Positions 8,309 through 16,831 of a stretch of DNA of 43,422 bases are shown in pieces. The notes under the pieces were generated by a model. That model made no database searches and was not told the DNA's origin. It saw only the letters and a program-made list of their open reading frames with translations. A program made the position numbers and the translations under genes. Position 1 is the stretch's first letter. Each line of letters begins with the position of its first letter. Origin of the DNA: Scatosoma sp045533485 (GTDB lineage Bacteria; Bacillota; Clostridia; Christensenellales; Borkfalkiaceae); the NCBI GenBank assembly GCA_045533485.1, contig JAZSHX010000031.1, positions 1 through 43,422 on the forward strand, read 5' to 3'.

Positions 8309-9229
8309 TTATTCGTTTGTGGATAAATCTTCGTCCATAGGGGCTTGTGCTTGCTTTTTATCCTTTTGCGCCGTCCACCAAGCGCTGATTTTCGCTTTTG
8401 CCGTTTTGCAGTCGGCAACGAACGCTTTATGATCGAAAATCATAGAAAGCCCGAACGCCAAAGGCATAACCAAAATAAACACGGGGAAAATCATCCAGAA
8501 CCACGGCCAGTATTTTTCTTGACCTGCAAATTCGCCAACGGGGATTTTCGTAAAGAAATCGGGGCAGAAAACAGCCAAGAAATTGCCGATAGCGTCGTCT
8601 TTCCCGGGTCCCCAAATATAGGACGAATTTTTGTAATGCGTGTCGAAAATATCGCCGTTTCTAAGGGGTATGTACCCAAGCTCGCTTTGGAAAATTTGAT
8701 TGAGCATAATAAACAGCATCAACAAAAGCAAGCCGACGGGCGCAACCCAAATGCGTTTATACGAAAGCGTATGCTGTTTGAAAAGCACCGTTAAAAGGGG
8801 CACGGCAAGCAGCATCCAGTGGTGGTAATAAAAGCGCACGATATCCCAAAATTCGCCCATTTGATTGCTCTTTGCAAGCGGTTCTTGGGGATAGAAAAGC
8901 GCGATAAGTCCGCTTAAAACGCCGATGTAGAACATATAATCTTTCACTTTTTTGCTCTTCATAAAGAACATAAACGGGAAAAGGGCGATGTTCGCACCGC
9001 AAATATTAACAAACCACGCGTCGCGTAATTTTCTGGCTTCGTCCACCGAATAGGGCGGGATATACACCTTCAAAAAGTGACACAAAAGCCCAAACGCAAG
9101 AAAGGAAAACAGCACGATTTTTTGCGTTTTCACCGATTTGTTTCTAAGCCCGTAATATAAACCTACGATACCGCCTGCGCCAAGGAATAGCCAGAAAAAA
9201 TACCATAAATTAAACATTTTGATAATCAT
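8309..9229 (-). CDS. YwaF/TMEM164-like integral membrane protein
   Basis: The chosen start gives MIIKMFNLWYFF, 306 residues, with GGTGA just upstream; the ATG four codons later is equally possible. About seven to eight hydrophobic segments span the protein. The pattern NICGANIALFPFMFF, YMFYIGVLSGLIALFYPQEP and FYYHHWMLLAVPLL resembles the YwaF family (related to animal TMEM164), including its conserved histidine pair. A WGPGKDD segment and a positively charged cytoplasmic tail follow. The biochemical role in bacteria is not established. The gene lies 67 nt downstream of hppA on the same strand with a hairpin between, so it may be partly co-transcribed. Confidence 0.6.
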   Translation of the reverse strand: MIIKMFNLWYFFWLFLGAGGIVGLYYGLRNKSVKTQKIVLFSFLAFGLLCHFLKVYIPPYSVDEARKLRDAWFVNICGANIALFPFMFFMKSKKVKDYMFYIGVLSGLIALFYPQEPLAKSNQMGEFWDIVRFYYHHWMLLAVPLLTVLFKQHTLSYKRIWVAPVGLLLLMLFIMLNQIFQSELGYIPLRNGDIFDTHYKNSSYIWGPGKDDAIGNFLAVFCPDFFTKIPVGEFAGQEKYWPWFWMIFPVFILVMPLAFGLSMIFDHKAFVADCKTAKAKISAWWTAQKDKKQAQAPMDEDLSTNE

Positions 9230-9263
9230 ATCTTCACCCACGTAAATATTTATTTTTATATCG

Positions 9264-9288
9264 ACGGCGCAAGGAAAATCCTTACGCC
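9264..9288 (-). terminator. Hairpin between hppA and the YwaF-like gene
   Basis: Arms GGCGTAAGGA and TCCTTGCGCC pair with a single wobble on the minus strand. The tail is AT-rich but is not a clean T run, so it may act as a partial terminator or mRNA-stabilising stem. Confidence 0.45.
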
Positions 9289-9296
9289 GCAGTTTT

Positions 9297-11471
9297 TTAC
9301 ATAAACAATTTCGTAATCCAGTCAATCACGTTGAAGTTGGCAAACAACGCCACGCAAACAAGAGAAACGGTACTCATAATCTTGATTAAGATATCCAAGG
9401 ACGGGCCAACGGTATCCTTCAAGGGGTCGCCGACCGTATCGCCGACGATTGCCGCGTCGTGCGTTGCAGAGCCCTTGCTTTCGCCTTCTACGCCGCCTGC
9501 TTCGATATACTTTTTCGCGTTATCCCAAGCGCCGCCGGAGTTACCCGTAAAGATAGCCAACATAATTGCCGAAAGCGTTGCGCCGATTAAGATACCGCCC
9601 ACGAAGAAGGGGCCGAACAAAAGTCCGCAAACGACGGGGAACGCAATGGCTACGATAGCAGGCGCAATCATTTCTTTAAGCGCGCCTTGCGAAGAAATGG
9701 TGATACAACGCGTGTAATCGGGTTTTGCCGTACCGTCCAAAATGCCGGGAATTTCCTTAAATTGACGGCGAACTTCGGTAACCATATTTCTTGCCGCTTT
9801 CGCCACGGAATTGATAAGCATACCGCTAAACAAGAACGGTAACGCCGCGCCGACCATAGCGCCTACCAGCACGTCGCGCGAAACGATGTTCAAAAGCAGC
9901 TCCGTCATAAAGGTGTACAAATAACTGCTCATCATAGACACGGTAGCAAGTGCCGCCGAACCGATAGCAAATCCTTTCCCGATTGCCGCGGTGGTGTTCC
10001 CAACGCTATCGAGCTTGTCGGTAATGTTACGCACGTCCTTATCCAAACCGCTCATTTCCGCGATACCGCCTGCGTTGTCGCTGATGGGGCCGTAGGTATC
10101 TACGGAAACCGTCGTTGCAACGAAACAAAGCATACCAACCGCGCCGCAGCCCACGCCGTACATACCGCCAAGCGCGTAGCAAATAAAGATAGCCGCGCCC
10201 AAGCAAAGCACGGGCAGCATACAGGAAATCATACCTGTTGCCATACCCTGCGTAATCGTCAAAGCAGGGCCTTCCTTGCTGGCTTTTGCAATCGTTTTGG
10301 TGGGTTTAAAATCGTAGCTAGTGTAATATTCGGAAATCATACCGATGATAACGCCTGCGGCAATACCGATAGCCGCCGCTACCCAAGGCGTTACTTTACC
10401 AAGCGAGAAACCAGCCGCTTTCAACTGTTCCGCCGTTTCGCCCTTGAACAGGAAGAAGCTCAAAACAAACCCAAGCGCGATAGAAAGTCCTGCGGATATC
10501 CAAGTAGCTAAATTTAGCTCAAAATGGGGGTTGTCGGAAAGCTTTCTCTTCACCAAGGGGAAAGCGATACCCAACACGCACGCAATCAAGCCGATGCCTG
10601 CAAACAGGATAGGGAACGCAATCATTTTTGCATACAAAGTGGCGGAAGTGTACGCGCTGTGGGTAAAGAGTTCGATTGCCAAAATGGAGCAGGAAAGCAC
10701 TGCGCCTACGAAGCTTTCCAAAAGGTCTGCGCCCAAGCCCGCAACATCGCCTACGTTATCGCCCACGTTGTCTGCGATGGTAGCAGGGTTTCTGGGGTCG
10801 TCTTCGGGAATATGCGCTTCCGTTTTCCCTACAAGGTCCGCGCCCATATCTGCCGCTTTGGTGTAAATACCGCCGCCTACGCGGTTGAACATAGCGATGA
10901 TAGAGCAGCCCAAAGCATACCCCGAAAGCACCAAGGAAAAGGTGTAGGGTTGTTTGGTGATAGGGTTGATATTCGTTTTTACAACGCCGTCCGTAACGGA
11001 AAGCATATCCATACCAAGCCCAAACACAAGATATACGATAAGTACGCCCAAAAGCGCAAAGCCGGCAACGCAAAGCCCCATAACCGAACCGCCGCGGAAC
11101 GCCACTTTTACCGTTTTACCGATATTACGCGTTTCGTTTGCGCGGTTGGCAACACGCACGTTGGCATAGGTGGCAATTTTCATACCGACCAGCCCTGCAA
11201 GCGCGCTCATCGACGCGCCGATAATAAACGTAATGCCCGTTTCCCAAGCAATCACAAGCCCAAGCACCACGGCAATCACTGCGCCGATGATGGCTACGAT
11301 TTTGTATTCGTAGCGGATGAAAGCGTTTGCGCCTTCACGGATAGCCGCCGCGATTTCTTGCATTTTTTCATTGCCTTCTTTCATCTTACGAACAAGATAG
11401 AAGTTGAAAAAGGCAAAGGAAACGGCAAGGATAACGGCAAAAGCAACAATCAATAAAAGCCAGTTATTCAT
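9297..11471 (-). CDS. hppA: Membrane-bound, ion-translocating pyrophosphatase
   Basis: Hydrolyses pyrophosphate and couples this to pumping of H+ or Na+ across the membrane. The ATG giving MNNWLLLIVAF is chosen because AAAGGAG precedes it. The 724-residue protein has about 16 hydrophobic helices. The substrate site is clear: GGGIYTKAADMGADLVGKTE followed by DPRNPATIADNVGDNVGDVAG (about 200-250), and a C-terminal DNAKK...HDAAIVGDTVGDPLKDT. The segment GNTTAAIGKG (near 490) has Ala and Gly where K+-independent enzymes carry Lys and Thr. By established family knowledge this marks a K+-dependent pump. Whether it moves Na+ or H+ cannot be read with confidence here. Confidence 0.97.
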   Translation of the reverse strand: MNNWLLLIVAFAVILAVSFAFFNFYLVRKMKEGNEKMQEIAAAIREGANAFIRYEYKIVAIIGAVIAVVLGLVIAWETGITFIIGASMSALAGLVGMKIATYANVRVANRANETRNIGKTVKVAFRGGSVMGLCVAGFALLGVLIVYLVFGLGMDMLSVTDGVVKTNINPITKQPYTFSLVLSGYALGCSIIAMFNRVGGGIYTKAADMGADLVGKTEAHIPEDDPRNPATIADNVGDNVGDVAGLGADLLESFVGAVLSCSILAIELFTHSAYTSATLYAKMIAFPILFAGIGLIACVLGIAFPLVKRKLSDNPHFELNLATWISAGLSIALGFVLSFFLFKGETAEQLKAAGFSLGKVTPWVAAAIGIAAGVIIGMISEYYTSYDFKPTKTIAKASKEGPALTITQGMATGMISCMLPVLCLGAAIFICYALGGMYGVGCGAVGMLCFVATTVSVDTYGPISDNAGGIAEMSGLDKDVRNITDKLDSVGNTTAAIGKGFAIGSAALATVSMMSSYLYTFMTELLLNIVSRDVLVGAMVGAALPFLFSGMLINSVAKAARNMVTEVRRQFKEIPGILDGTAKPDYTRCITISSQGALKEMIAPAIVAIAFPVVCGLLFGPFFVGGILIGATLSAIMLAIFTGNSGGAWDNAKKYIEAGGVEGESKGSATHDAAIVGDTVGDPLKDTVGPSLDILIKIMSTVSLVCVALFANFNVIDWITKLFM

Positions 11472-11514
11472 AAAATCTCCTTTTGTCGCGCGTTTGCGCA
11501 CGTAAACGCTTACT

Positions 11515-11543
11515 ATTATACCATATATAAATAAATTTGTCTA
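11515..11543 (-). promoter_or_regulatory. Promoter of hppA
   Basis: On the minus strand TAGACA (complement of 11538-11543), 17-bp spacer, TATAAT (complement of 11515-11520), about 44 nt before the start codon. Confidence 0.75.
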
Positions 11544-11762
11544 CCGCTTGCCAAAAACTTTTTCATACTTTTGTCGAAATTTATCTTTTCCGTGTTCCTA
11601 ATATTTATATACACGCATGCGCGCGCACGTGGCAGTGCTTCCGTGAAAAAGGTGCAGAAGTCAAAAAATCAAGAAAAATCTCTTATTTTTCAAGGAAAAA
11701 AGCAAACGTGAAAAAAAAATTAAAAAAAATAAAAAAAATTGAAAAATGTCGCTCAAAACAGC
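11544..11762. other. AT-rich intergenic stretch without a recognisable gene
   Basis: Between the divergent hppA and rplM promoters. It is dominated by A-runs; the open frames here have low-complexity Lys-rich products and no ribosome binding site. Confidence 0.6.
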
Positions 11763-11791
11763 TTGACTTAAATTTCGTTTCATACTACAAT
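11763..11791 (+). promoter_or_regulatory. Promoter of rplM-rpsI
   Basis: TTGACT at 11763-11768, 17-bp spacer, TACAAT at 11786-11791. Implied leader of about 125 nt. Confidence 0.75.
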
Positions 11792-11796
11792 AAATA

Positions 11797-11921
11797 GGCA
11801 AGTTGCAAGGAAGCGCTTAAAAATCCGTTTTCCCCGTTAGTTTAACGGAAAAATTAGGCAAAGACGGCAACGGCAACCGAAAAAGAAAAAATACACACGA
11901 AAATAAAGGAGTAACATAATT
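11797..11921 (+). promoter_or_regulatory. Structured 5' leader of rplM, possible L13 autoregulatory leader
   Basis: The leader contains a perfect 6-bp hairpin CCGTTA-GTT-TAACGG (11834-11848) and a GGCAACGGCAACCG stretch before AAAGGAG. L13 leaders controlling rplM are known in Firmicutes; assignment to that family is inference from position and was not tested by alignment. Confidence 0.4.
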
Positions 11922-12353
11922 ATGAAAACCTATATGGCACACGCCGAAACGGTTGAAAGAAAGTGGTACGTGGTAGACGCAGAAGGCGTAACGCTTGGTC
12001 GTCTTGCTACCCGCGTAGCCAGCGTTCTTCGCGGTAAAAATAAACCTACCTTTACTCCCAACGTTGATACGGGCGATTTCGTAATTGTTATCAACACGGA
12101 TAAAGTAGTGCTTACGGGCAAAAAACTTGAAGACAAATTTTACAGATATCACAGCGGTTACATCGGTGGCTTGAAAGAAATCCCCTACAAGAAATTGATG
12201 GCGGAAAAGAGCGACCTTGCCGTTTACGAAGCTGTAAAAGGTATGCTTCCCAAAAACAGTCTTGGCAGAGCAATGCTTAAAAAACTTCGCGTTTACAAAG
12301 GCGCGGAACACAACCACGCGGCACAAAAGCCCGAAGCGCTCAAAATCGACTAA
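11922..12353 (+). CDS. rplM: Large ribosomal subunit protein uL13
   Basis: A 143-residue ribosomal protein of the 50S subunit with the complete uL13 pattern: WYVVDAEGVTLGRLAT near the N-terminus, DFVIVINTDKVVLTGKK, YRYHSGYIGGLK, and the signature GMLPKNSLGRAMLKKLRVYKGAEHNHAAQKPE. AAAGGAG precedes the ATG. It is followed 18 nt later by rpsI, the usual bacterial pairing. Confidence 0.99.
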   Translation: MKTYMAHAETVERKWYVVDAEGVTLGRLATRVASVLRGKNKPTFTPNVDTGDFVIVINTDKVVLTGKKLEDKFYRYHSGYIGGLKEIPYKKLMAEKSDLAVYEAVKGMLPKNSLGRAMLKKLRVYKGAEHNHAAQKPEALKID

Positions 12354-12371
12354 TAGGGAGGGATTGAAATT

Positions 12372-12785
12372 ATGGCAAAAGCAAACGTTAAAAAGAAAAT
12401 TCAATTCTGGGGCACCGGTAGAAGAAAGAAAGCGATTGCACGTGTTCGTCTTATTCCCGGCGGTAACGGTACGATCGTAATCAACGACCGTACGTTTGAA
12501 GATTACTTCCCCCAAGGCACGCTTCAATACATCGTGAAACAACCCCTTGTAGCAGTAGAAGCGGAAGCAAAATACGACGTAATGGTAAACGTAATCGGCG
12601 GCGGTTACACCGGTCAAGCAGGCGCAATCCGTTTGGGTATTGCACGTGCACTTTTGGAAGCGGAAGAAAACAGCCGTCCCGTACTCAAGGCAGCAGGTTT
12701 CTTGACGCGCGACCCTCGTGCAAAAGAAAGAAAGAAATACGGCTTGAAGAAAGCTCGTCGTGCTCCTCAATTCTCGAAGAGATAA
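12372..12785 (+). CDS. rpsI: Small ribosomal subunit protein uS9
   Basis: A 137-residue 30S protein whose basic C-terminal tail (KKARRAPQFSKR) reaches the P-site tRNA. It has the GTGRRKKAIARVRL motif near the N-terminus and the GGGYTGQAGAIRLGIARAL signature, then RDPRAKERKKYGLKKAR. GGGAGG lies upstream of the ATG. It is co-transcribed with rplM and followed by an intrinsic terminator. Confidence 0.99.
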   Translation: MAKANVKKKIQFWGTGRRKKAIARVRLIPGGNGTIVINDRTFEDYFPQGTLQYIVKQPLVAVEAEAKYDVMVNVIGGGYTGQAGAIRLGIARALLEAEENSRPVLKAAGFLTRDPRAKERKKYGLKKARRAPQFSKR

Positions 12786-12797
12786 TATCAAAAAAAC

Positions 12798-12829
12798 GAA
12801 AACGTACCTTGTGTGCGTTTTCTTTTTTT
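12798..12829 (+). terminator. Terminator of rplM-rpsI
   Basis: Stem GAAAACGTAC against GTGCGTTTTC (one wobble) followed by TTTTTTT. Confidence 0.8.
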
Positions 12830-12865
12830 ATACATAACGACGAGCTTTCTTATTTACACAGGGCT

Positions 12866-12900
12866 CCCGAAAAAGTTTTGCAGGGCAAAAGTTTTTTGGG
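12866..12900. repeat. Long imperfect inverted repeat
   Basis: Two 16-nt arms (12866-12881 and 12885-12900) around a 3-nt loop pair at 14 positions plus one wobble. It lies in a gene-free stretch between the rpsI terminator and the next promoter. No function is recognised. Confidence 0.5.
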
Positions 12901-12969
12901 AAAAGGAAAAACAAACGCAACGAAAAGCAAACCGACGGAAGGCGGTTTGGGTAAAAAAGGAGCTTATTC

Positions 12970-12999
12970 TTGACTTTTACCGAGGCGGCGTGTTATAAT
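12970..12999 (+). promoter_or_regulatory. Promoter of the GyrI-like/ICMT-like pair
   Basis: TTGACT at 12970-12975, 18-bp spacer, TATAAT at 12994-12999, 30 nt before the start codon. Confidence 0.75.
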
Positions 13000-13029
13000 A
13001 TAGCTGGAAGACAAAAAGGGGAAAGGCGT

Positions 13030-13404
13030 ATGATTTTCAAAGGCATATCTAAAACTTTTTCATTGAAAAATCAAGAACAATACGACACTATCGGGGCTTT
13101 TTGGGACGAATTAGCGCAACAATACGGCTTGGAAAATTTGCAAGGGCTGGGCTACAAGTGGCAAAATGGCCAAATTTGGTATGCTATCGGCTTAAAAAAC
13201 GGCGAAATCGACGGTTGCAATCTTTGCATACAATTACCCGATGACGGCTGGCAAAGCGTAGACGGAAAAACGGATGAGTTGCCTGCAATTTACAATGAAA
13301 TTTATCGTTACGGCGTTTTGCGATTTGAAATAGAAACTTTTTACGAAAACGGCGCGTGCCATATCGAATATTATCGAGAGAAAAGCCAAAAGGAGTATAC
13401 ATAA
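13030..13404 (+). CDS. GyrI-like / AraC effector-binding domain protein
   Basis: The start is the ATG after GGGGAAAGG, giving a 124-residue protein; a longer frame would begin inside the promoter. The sequence (FKGISKTFSL, FWDELAQQYGL, YAIGLKNG...CIQLPDDGW) and the end strands resemble the stand-alone GyrI-like small-molecule-binding fold, also found at the C-terminus of AraC/MerR regulators. No DNA-binding part is present. The stop codon overlaps the start of the following methyltransferase gene by one base, so the two are translationally coupled. A drug- or metabolite-binding role is inference. Confidence 0.6.
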   Translation: MIFKGISKTFSLKNQEQYDTIGAFWDELAQQYGLENLQGLGYKWQNGQIWYAIGLKNGEIDGCNLCIQLPDDGWQSVDGKTDELPAIYNEIYRYGVLRFEIETFYENGACHIEYYREKSQKEYT

Positions 13405-14066
13405 TGTTATTTTTACAAGCAATAGCAAAATTTTTGTTGGGCGTAGTGCTTGTGGGGGTGTTGCTGTTTCTCCCTGCCGGGAGCTTTGCCTTTTGGCAGG
13501 GGTGGCTGCTTATGGGCGTGTTGTTCGTGCCTATGTTCATAGCAGGGCTGGTGATGCTTGCGAAAAATCCTAAATTGCTGGAAAAACGCTTAAACGCCAA
13601 AGAAAAGCAAAAAACACAGGATATAGTCGTGAAATTGAGCGGACTTATGTTTATAGGCGGTTTTGTGCTTGCAGGGCTGAATTTCCGTTTTGGGTGGTAC
13701 ACGCTTCCAAAGTGGGTAAGCATCTTGGGCGCGGTGGCATTTTTGACGGCGTACGCGCTGTATGCAGAAGTGCTTAGGGAAAACGCGTATTTATCCAGAA
13801 CGATAGAAGTGCAGGAAAACCAAACAGTGGTAGACACGGGCTTGTACGGCGTAGTCCGCCACCCCATGTACGCGGTGACGCTGCTTTTGTTTCTTTCAAT
13901 GCCCTTGATTTTAGGTTCGCCTTACGCGCTTGCAGTGTTTATAGCGTACCCGTTTTTGATTGCCGTACGCATTAAAAATGAAGAAAAGGTACTTGCTGAG
14001 CAATTAAACGGTTATAAAGCGTATATGCAGAAGGTCAAATATCGCTTAATACCTTTTATTTGGTAA
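13404..14066 (+). CDS. ICMT/PEMT-family membrane methyltransferase-like protein
   Basis: Start at the ATG overlapping the upstream stop codon (TAATG), with AGGAG 9 nt before it; 220 residues. Four to five hydrophobic helices precede the family signature: NQTVVDTGLYGVVRHPMY, an E/K-rich motif NEEKVLAEQLNGYKAYMQKVKYRLIPF and a membrane segment between. This is the pattern of isoprenylcysteine carboxyl methyltransferase and phospholipid N-methyltransferase relatives, which methylate lipid-like substrates with S-adenosylmethionine. The real substrate in Clostridia is unknown. A strong terminator follows. Confidence 0.8.
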   Translation: MLFLQAIAKFLLGVVLVGVLLFLPAGSFAFWQGWLLMGVLFVPMFIAGLVMLAKNPKLLEKRLNAKEKQKTQDIVVKLSGLMFIGGFVLAGLNFRFGWYTLPKWVSILGAVAFLTAYALYAEVLRENAYLSRTIEVQENQTVVDTGLYGVVRHPMYAVTLLLFLSMPLILGSPYALAVFIAYPFLIAVRIKNEEKVLAEQLNGYKAYMQKVKYRLIPFIW

Positions 14067-14073
14067 AAACGGC

Positions 14074-14100
14074 AAAACGGTGGATTTCTCCACCGTTTTT
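14074..14100. terminator. Bidirectional terminator
   Basis: A perfect 11-bp stem (AAAACGGTGGA / TCCACCGTTTT) with a TTTC loop between convergent genes. Confidence 0.9.
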
Positions 14101-14102
14101 GT

Positions 14103-14324
14103 TTATTTGCGCAGGTTTTTGGCACGCCTTTCGTGCGCGTCGAAAAAGGATAAAATGGCTTGCTGACTGTCCGCGGTGGGGGGTGAAAATTCTCCGTTTT
14201 CCGCGTTATCCACCGCCGCATTTTCCACATTTTCCTGCGGCGTATCCGTAGGCGCGGCAGGGGGATTTTGCTGGGAAGAATTAAGCAAAGTTTGCAAAAA
14301 ATTAAGTAAACCGAAAGGTTGCAT
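14103..14324 (-). CDS. Small hypothetical protein
   Basis: A 73-residue product starting MQPFGLLNFLQTLL; AAGGAG lies about 11 nt before this ATG. An upstream GTG directly abuts that site and is rejected as start. The N-terminal 15 residues are amphipathic, the middle is a Pro/Asn/Glu-rich linker (NPPAAPTDTPQENVEN), and the C-terminus is a short helix ending HERRAKNLRK. No family is recognised. The stop is 3 nt from the terminator. Codon choice matches its neighbours, which supports a real gene. Confidence 0.55.
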   Translation of the reverse strand: MQPFGLLNFLQTLLNSSQQNPPAAPTDTPQENVENAAVDNAENGEFSPPTADSQQAILSFFDAHERRAKNLRK

Positions 14325-14386
14325 AAAAAAAATCACTCCTTTTGAAAAAAATCACGGAAAATGCACAAAAAACGGTGCGTTTTTGT

Positions 14387-14415
14387 TTGCTTTGAAACGA
14401 AATTTGCGGTATAAT
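14387..14415 (+). promoter_or_regulatory. Promoter of the lipoprotein gene
   Basis: TTGCTT at 14387-14392, 17-bp spacer, TATAAT at 14410-14415; transcription is expected to begin near 14422. Confidence 0.7.
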
Positions 14416-14420
14416 AGAAT

Positions 14421-14493
14421 ATGCGTTAATATCGTCGGTTATTCCAGCCAACCGTAGGTTGGCGGTAAGAAGCAACGGGCATAAAAAACGCAT
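14421..14493 (+). promoter_or_regulatory. Structured 5' leader of the lipoprotein mRNA
   Basis: The expected first transcribed bases ATGCGTT (14421-14427) pair with AACGCAT (14487-14493). Inside lies a perfect 7-bp hairpin GCCAACC-GTA-GGTTGGC (14447-14463). No known riboswitch consensus was recognised. Confidence 0.45.
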
Positions 14494-14534
14494 TTACGAA
14501 ACAAAGAACAGCTTTTCAAAATACGGAGGCATAT

Positions 14535-16820
14535 ATGAAGAGTAAATTTAACAAAATACTCAGCATGGCATTAGCAACGGTAAGCGTTTGCGCAACGTTT
14601 GCTTTTTCGTCGTGCGGAAAGGAAGAATACAAGGGCGATCCCGTAACGGGTTACCAGTCCAAAGCGGTGGTAGAATCCAACGGCGGTTTTGCTGTGCAAA
14701 AGGGCGAGTATATCTACTTTATCAACGGTAAGGAAAGCTACGACGCCGGCAACGAATACGGCGAAGTGGTGAAAGGCGCGCTTATGCGTATTTCCCGCAA
14801 CGATTTGGAGACAGGGAAATTAGATAAAGCCATCACCATCGTACCTTCCCTTTTCTCTGTGCAAGAGTATAGCGGCGGTATTTATATTTACGGTGATTAC
14901 GTATACTATGCAACGCCGACCACGGACAAAAACATTAAGACCGGCGCAGTAGAAAGCGGTTGGCTGGATTTCAAGCGTGCAAGGCTTGACGGTCGCGAAG
15001 CACCCGAAGAATACTTCTTCCGCGTAGAACAAAACAACACGACCTACCGTTTCGTGGAAGTGGATAAAGTGGTGTATTGCTTGTACGAAGAAGACGGCGC
15101 GTTGAAATCGTACGACACCAGGGAAAAGGTAAGCCGCACGCTCGTTGTTGGCGCGGAAACCTATTTCTACGATACGACCGATACGGAAAGCGGTGACGTA
15201 TATTATACGATGGGCGTAACGACGGAAAACGATTACAAGGAATCGTATAACCAAATTTACCGTGTAAACGCGGCGGCACGCGCAACGGTAAACGCGAAAA
15301 AAGACGGCAAAGTGTCGTACACGGTTGCAGGCGGCAAAACGTATTCCTTCGACGCGAAAAAGCTGGAAGACGCGAACAAAGAAGCGAAAGAAAACAAGCA
15401 AGACGAAGTGTACGATTTCGACGATTACGCAACGTATCCGTACGTGAACCTTGGTACGCTCGTGCTTGACGGCAGAGGTAAAGTGTCTTCTTGGACGCAA
15501 TACAACGCAGAAGAAACGAACGAAGCGAAACCTTCAAACACCAACTTGAACGGCTATATCTATACGCTTACGACGCACACGGACGGCGGTTTGTATTTCA
15601 CGAGAAAGGACGTGGAAGGTTCTCCCGAAGCGGATACCAAGCTCTATTATTTATCCACGACGCAAGTCAAGATAAAGAACTGGAACGCATATAACAACAA
15701 CGACGGGCTTTACGTGGTGGCGCAAGACGGCGCGGCATTGACGCAAGCGTTGTTCACGGTGGTAAGCGGTACGCACGTTTACTACTATGTGGAAGAAAAC
15801 GCACTGTATAAAGTGGTTGGCAATAACGAACCGATCGTGATGCAAAACACGGGCGCGACGGGTGCAACGCTTTGGAAAGTGGAAAATAACTACTTGTATT
15901 ATATCCAAACGGCGGACAATGGCGCGAACGGTTCTAAACTTACGCGTATTAACGTAAACGGCGACCAACAAGCATATAACATCGCGGGCTCTTTGGAAGG
16001 CGAAGATTTCGTTGAATACAAAGCAACTACGATGGAATGGGCGCAAGTCAACTCTTCTTGGTATCTCCCCGAAATGTTCGGCACTATTATGCTGTATGCG
16101 AACGAACAAGCAGTAGGCGATATTTCCTACAATTATATTGCTGCGGCAAATATCGGCAAAAACCAAGAGTTCTTGCAGGACAAAAACGAAGCGTATGAAG
16201 AAGCGCGTAAGGCGATTGACGAATGCGAAGACGAACAAACCAAAGCGGCGCTTGAATATTACTTCCAAACGGGCGAACGCACTGCGTTTGACGAATGGGC
16301 TGATTTGTACAGCGACGAACAAAAAGAAGATTTTGAAGCGTTTGTAAAGGCAGTAACGGAAGAAAAGACGCAAGATTTGCAATCGGCGTTCTACACGCAA
16401 ATCGGTAAAGTGAAAGCAGACGATGCGGAAGCGATTGCACAAGCTTGGAGTGATTCCTTGGAAATCACCGACGAAACGGAAGAAGACGAAGACAGCTCCT
16501 TCCCCGTATGGGCAATCGTATTGATTAGCGTGGGCGGCGCGCTGATTATCGGCGGCGTAGCGTTCGCGATTGTATGGCAATCCAAGAAACGCAAAAAGCA
16601 AGCGCTTATCGACGCAACCGTAAACGCATATAAGCGTCCTAAGATTGATACGACGGACGACAAGTCCATCGACGTTTATGCGGACGATGCGGAAGTGGTA
16701 GAAGCGGAAGAAACCGCTCAAGCACCTGCAGAAGAAGCGGTGGAAGCTCCCGTTGAAACGGCGGAAGAAACGCCTGCGGAAGAACCTGTTACGGAAGAAA
16801 CGCAAGAAGCCAACGAATAA
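14535..16820 (+). CDS. Large lipoprotein with beta-propeller-like region and C-terminal membrane anchor
   Basis: A 761-residue protein. Residues 1-27 form a lipoprotein signal ending at a lipobox-type SSCG cysteine. The extracellular body (about 35-640) contains repeated short units with EYIYFING, YGDYVYYA, GGLYFTRK, HVYYYVEENALYKV and NYLYYIQ, similar to the tyrosine-rich blades of DUF5050/PQQ-like propellers. A helical charged segment follows, then a second membrane helix (PVWAIVLISVGGALIIGGVAFAI, about 656-680), a KKRKK stop-transfer patch and a cytoplasmic acidic tail of EEAPAE-type repeats. Two anchors in one protein are unusual. Function is unknown; an extracytoplasmic sensor or scaffold is possible. 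GGAGGCATAT precedes the ATG. Confidence 0.75.
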   Translation: MKSKFNKILSMALATVSVCATFAFSSCGKEEYKGDPVTGYQSKAVVESNGGFAVQKGEYIYFINGKESYDAGNEYGEVVKGALMRISRNDLETGKLDKAITIVPSLFSVQEYSGGIYIYGDYVYYATPTTDKNIKTGAVESGWLDFKRARLDGREAPEEYFFRVEQNNTTYRFVEVDKVVYCLYEEDGALKSYDTREKVSRTLVVGAETYFYDTTDTESGDVYYTMGVTTENDYKESYNQIYRVNAAARATVNAKKDGKVSYTVAGGKTYSFDAKKLEDANKEAKENKQDEVYDFDDYATYPYVNLGTLVLDGRGKVSSWTQYNAEETNEAKPSNTNLNGYIYTLTTHTDGGLYFTRKDVEGSPEADTKLYYLSTTQVKIKNWNAYNNNDGLYVVAQDGAALTQALFTVVSGTHVYYYVEENALYKVVGNNEPIVMQNTGATGATLWKVENNYLYYIQTADNGANGSKLTRINVNGDQQAYNIAGSLEGEDFVEYKATTMEWAQVNSSWYLPEMFGTIMLYANEQAVGDISYNYIAAANIGKNQEFLQDKNEAYEEARKAIDECEDEQTKAALEYYFQTGERTAFDEWADLYSDEQKEDFEAFVKAVTEEKTQDLQSAFYTQIGKVKADDAEAIAQAWSDSLEITDETEEDEDSSFPVWAIVLISVGGALIIGGVAFAIVWQSKKRKKQALIDATVNAYKRPKIDTTDDKSIDVYADDAEVVEAEETAQAPAEEAVEAPVETAEETPAEEPVTEETQEANE

Positions 16821-16831
16821 AAGTAAATAAT

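Noticed and set aside
9230..9325. Longer start for the YwaF-like protein overlapping hppA
   Set aside because: It would place 32 extra polar residues over an intergenic hairpin and into hppA, while a local start with GGTGA is available.
11537..11797. Lys-rich frame of 86 codons upstream of rplM
   Set aside because: AT-rich low-complexity DNA without a ribosome binding site, overlapping the rplM promoter.
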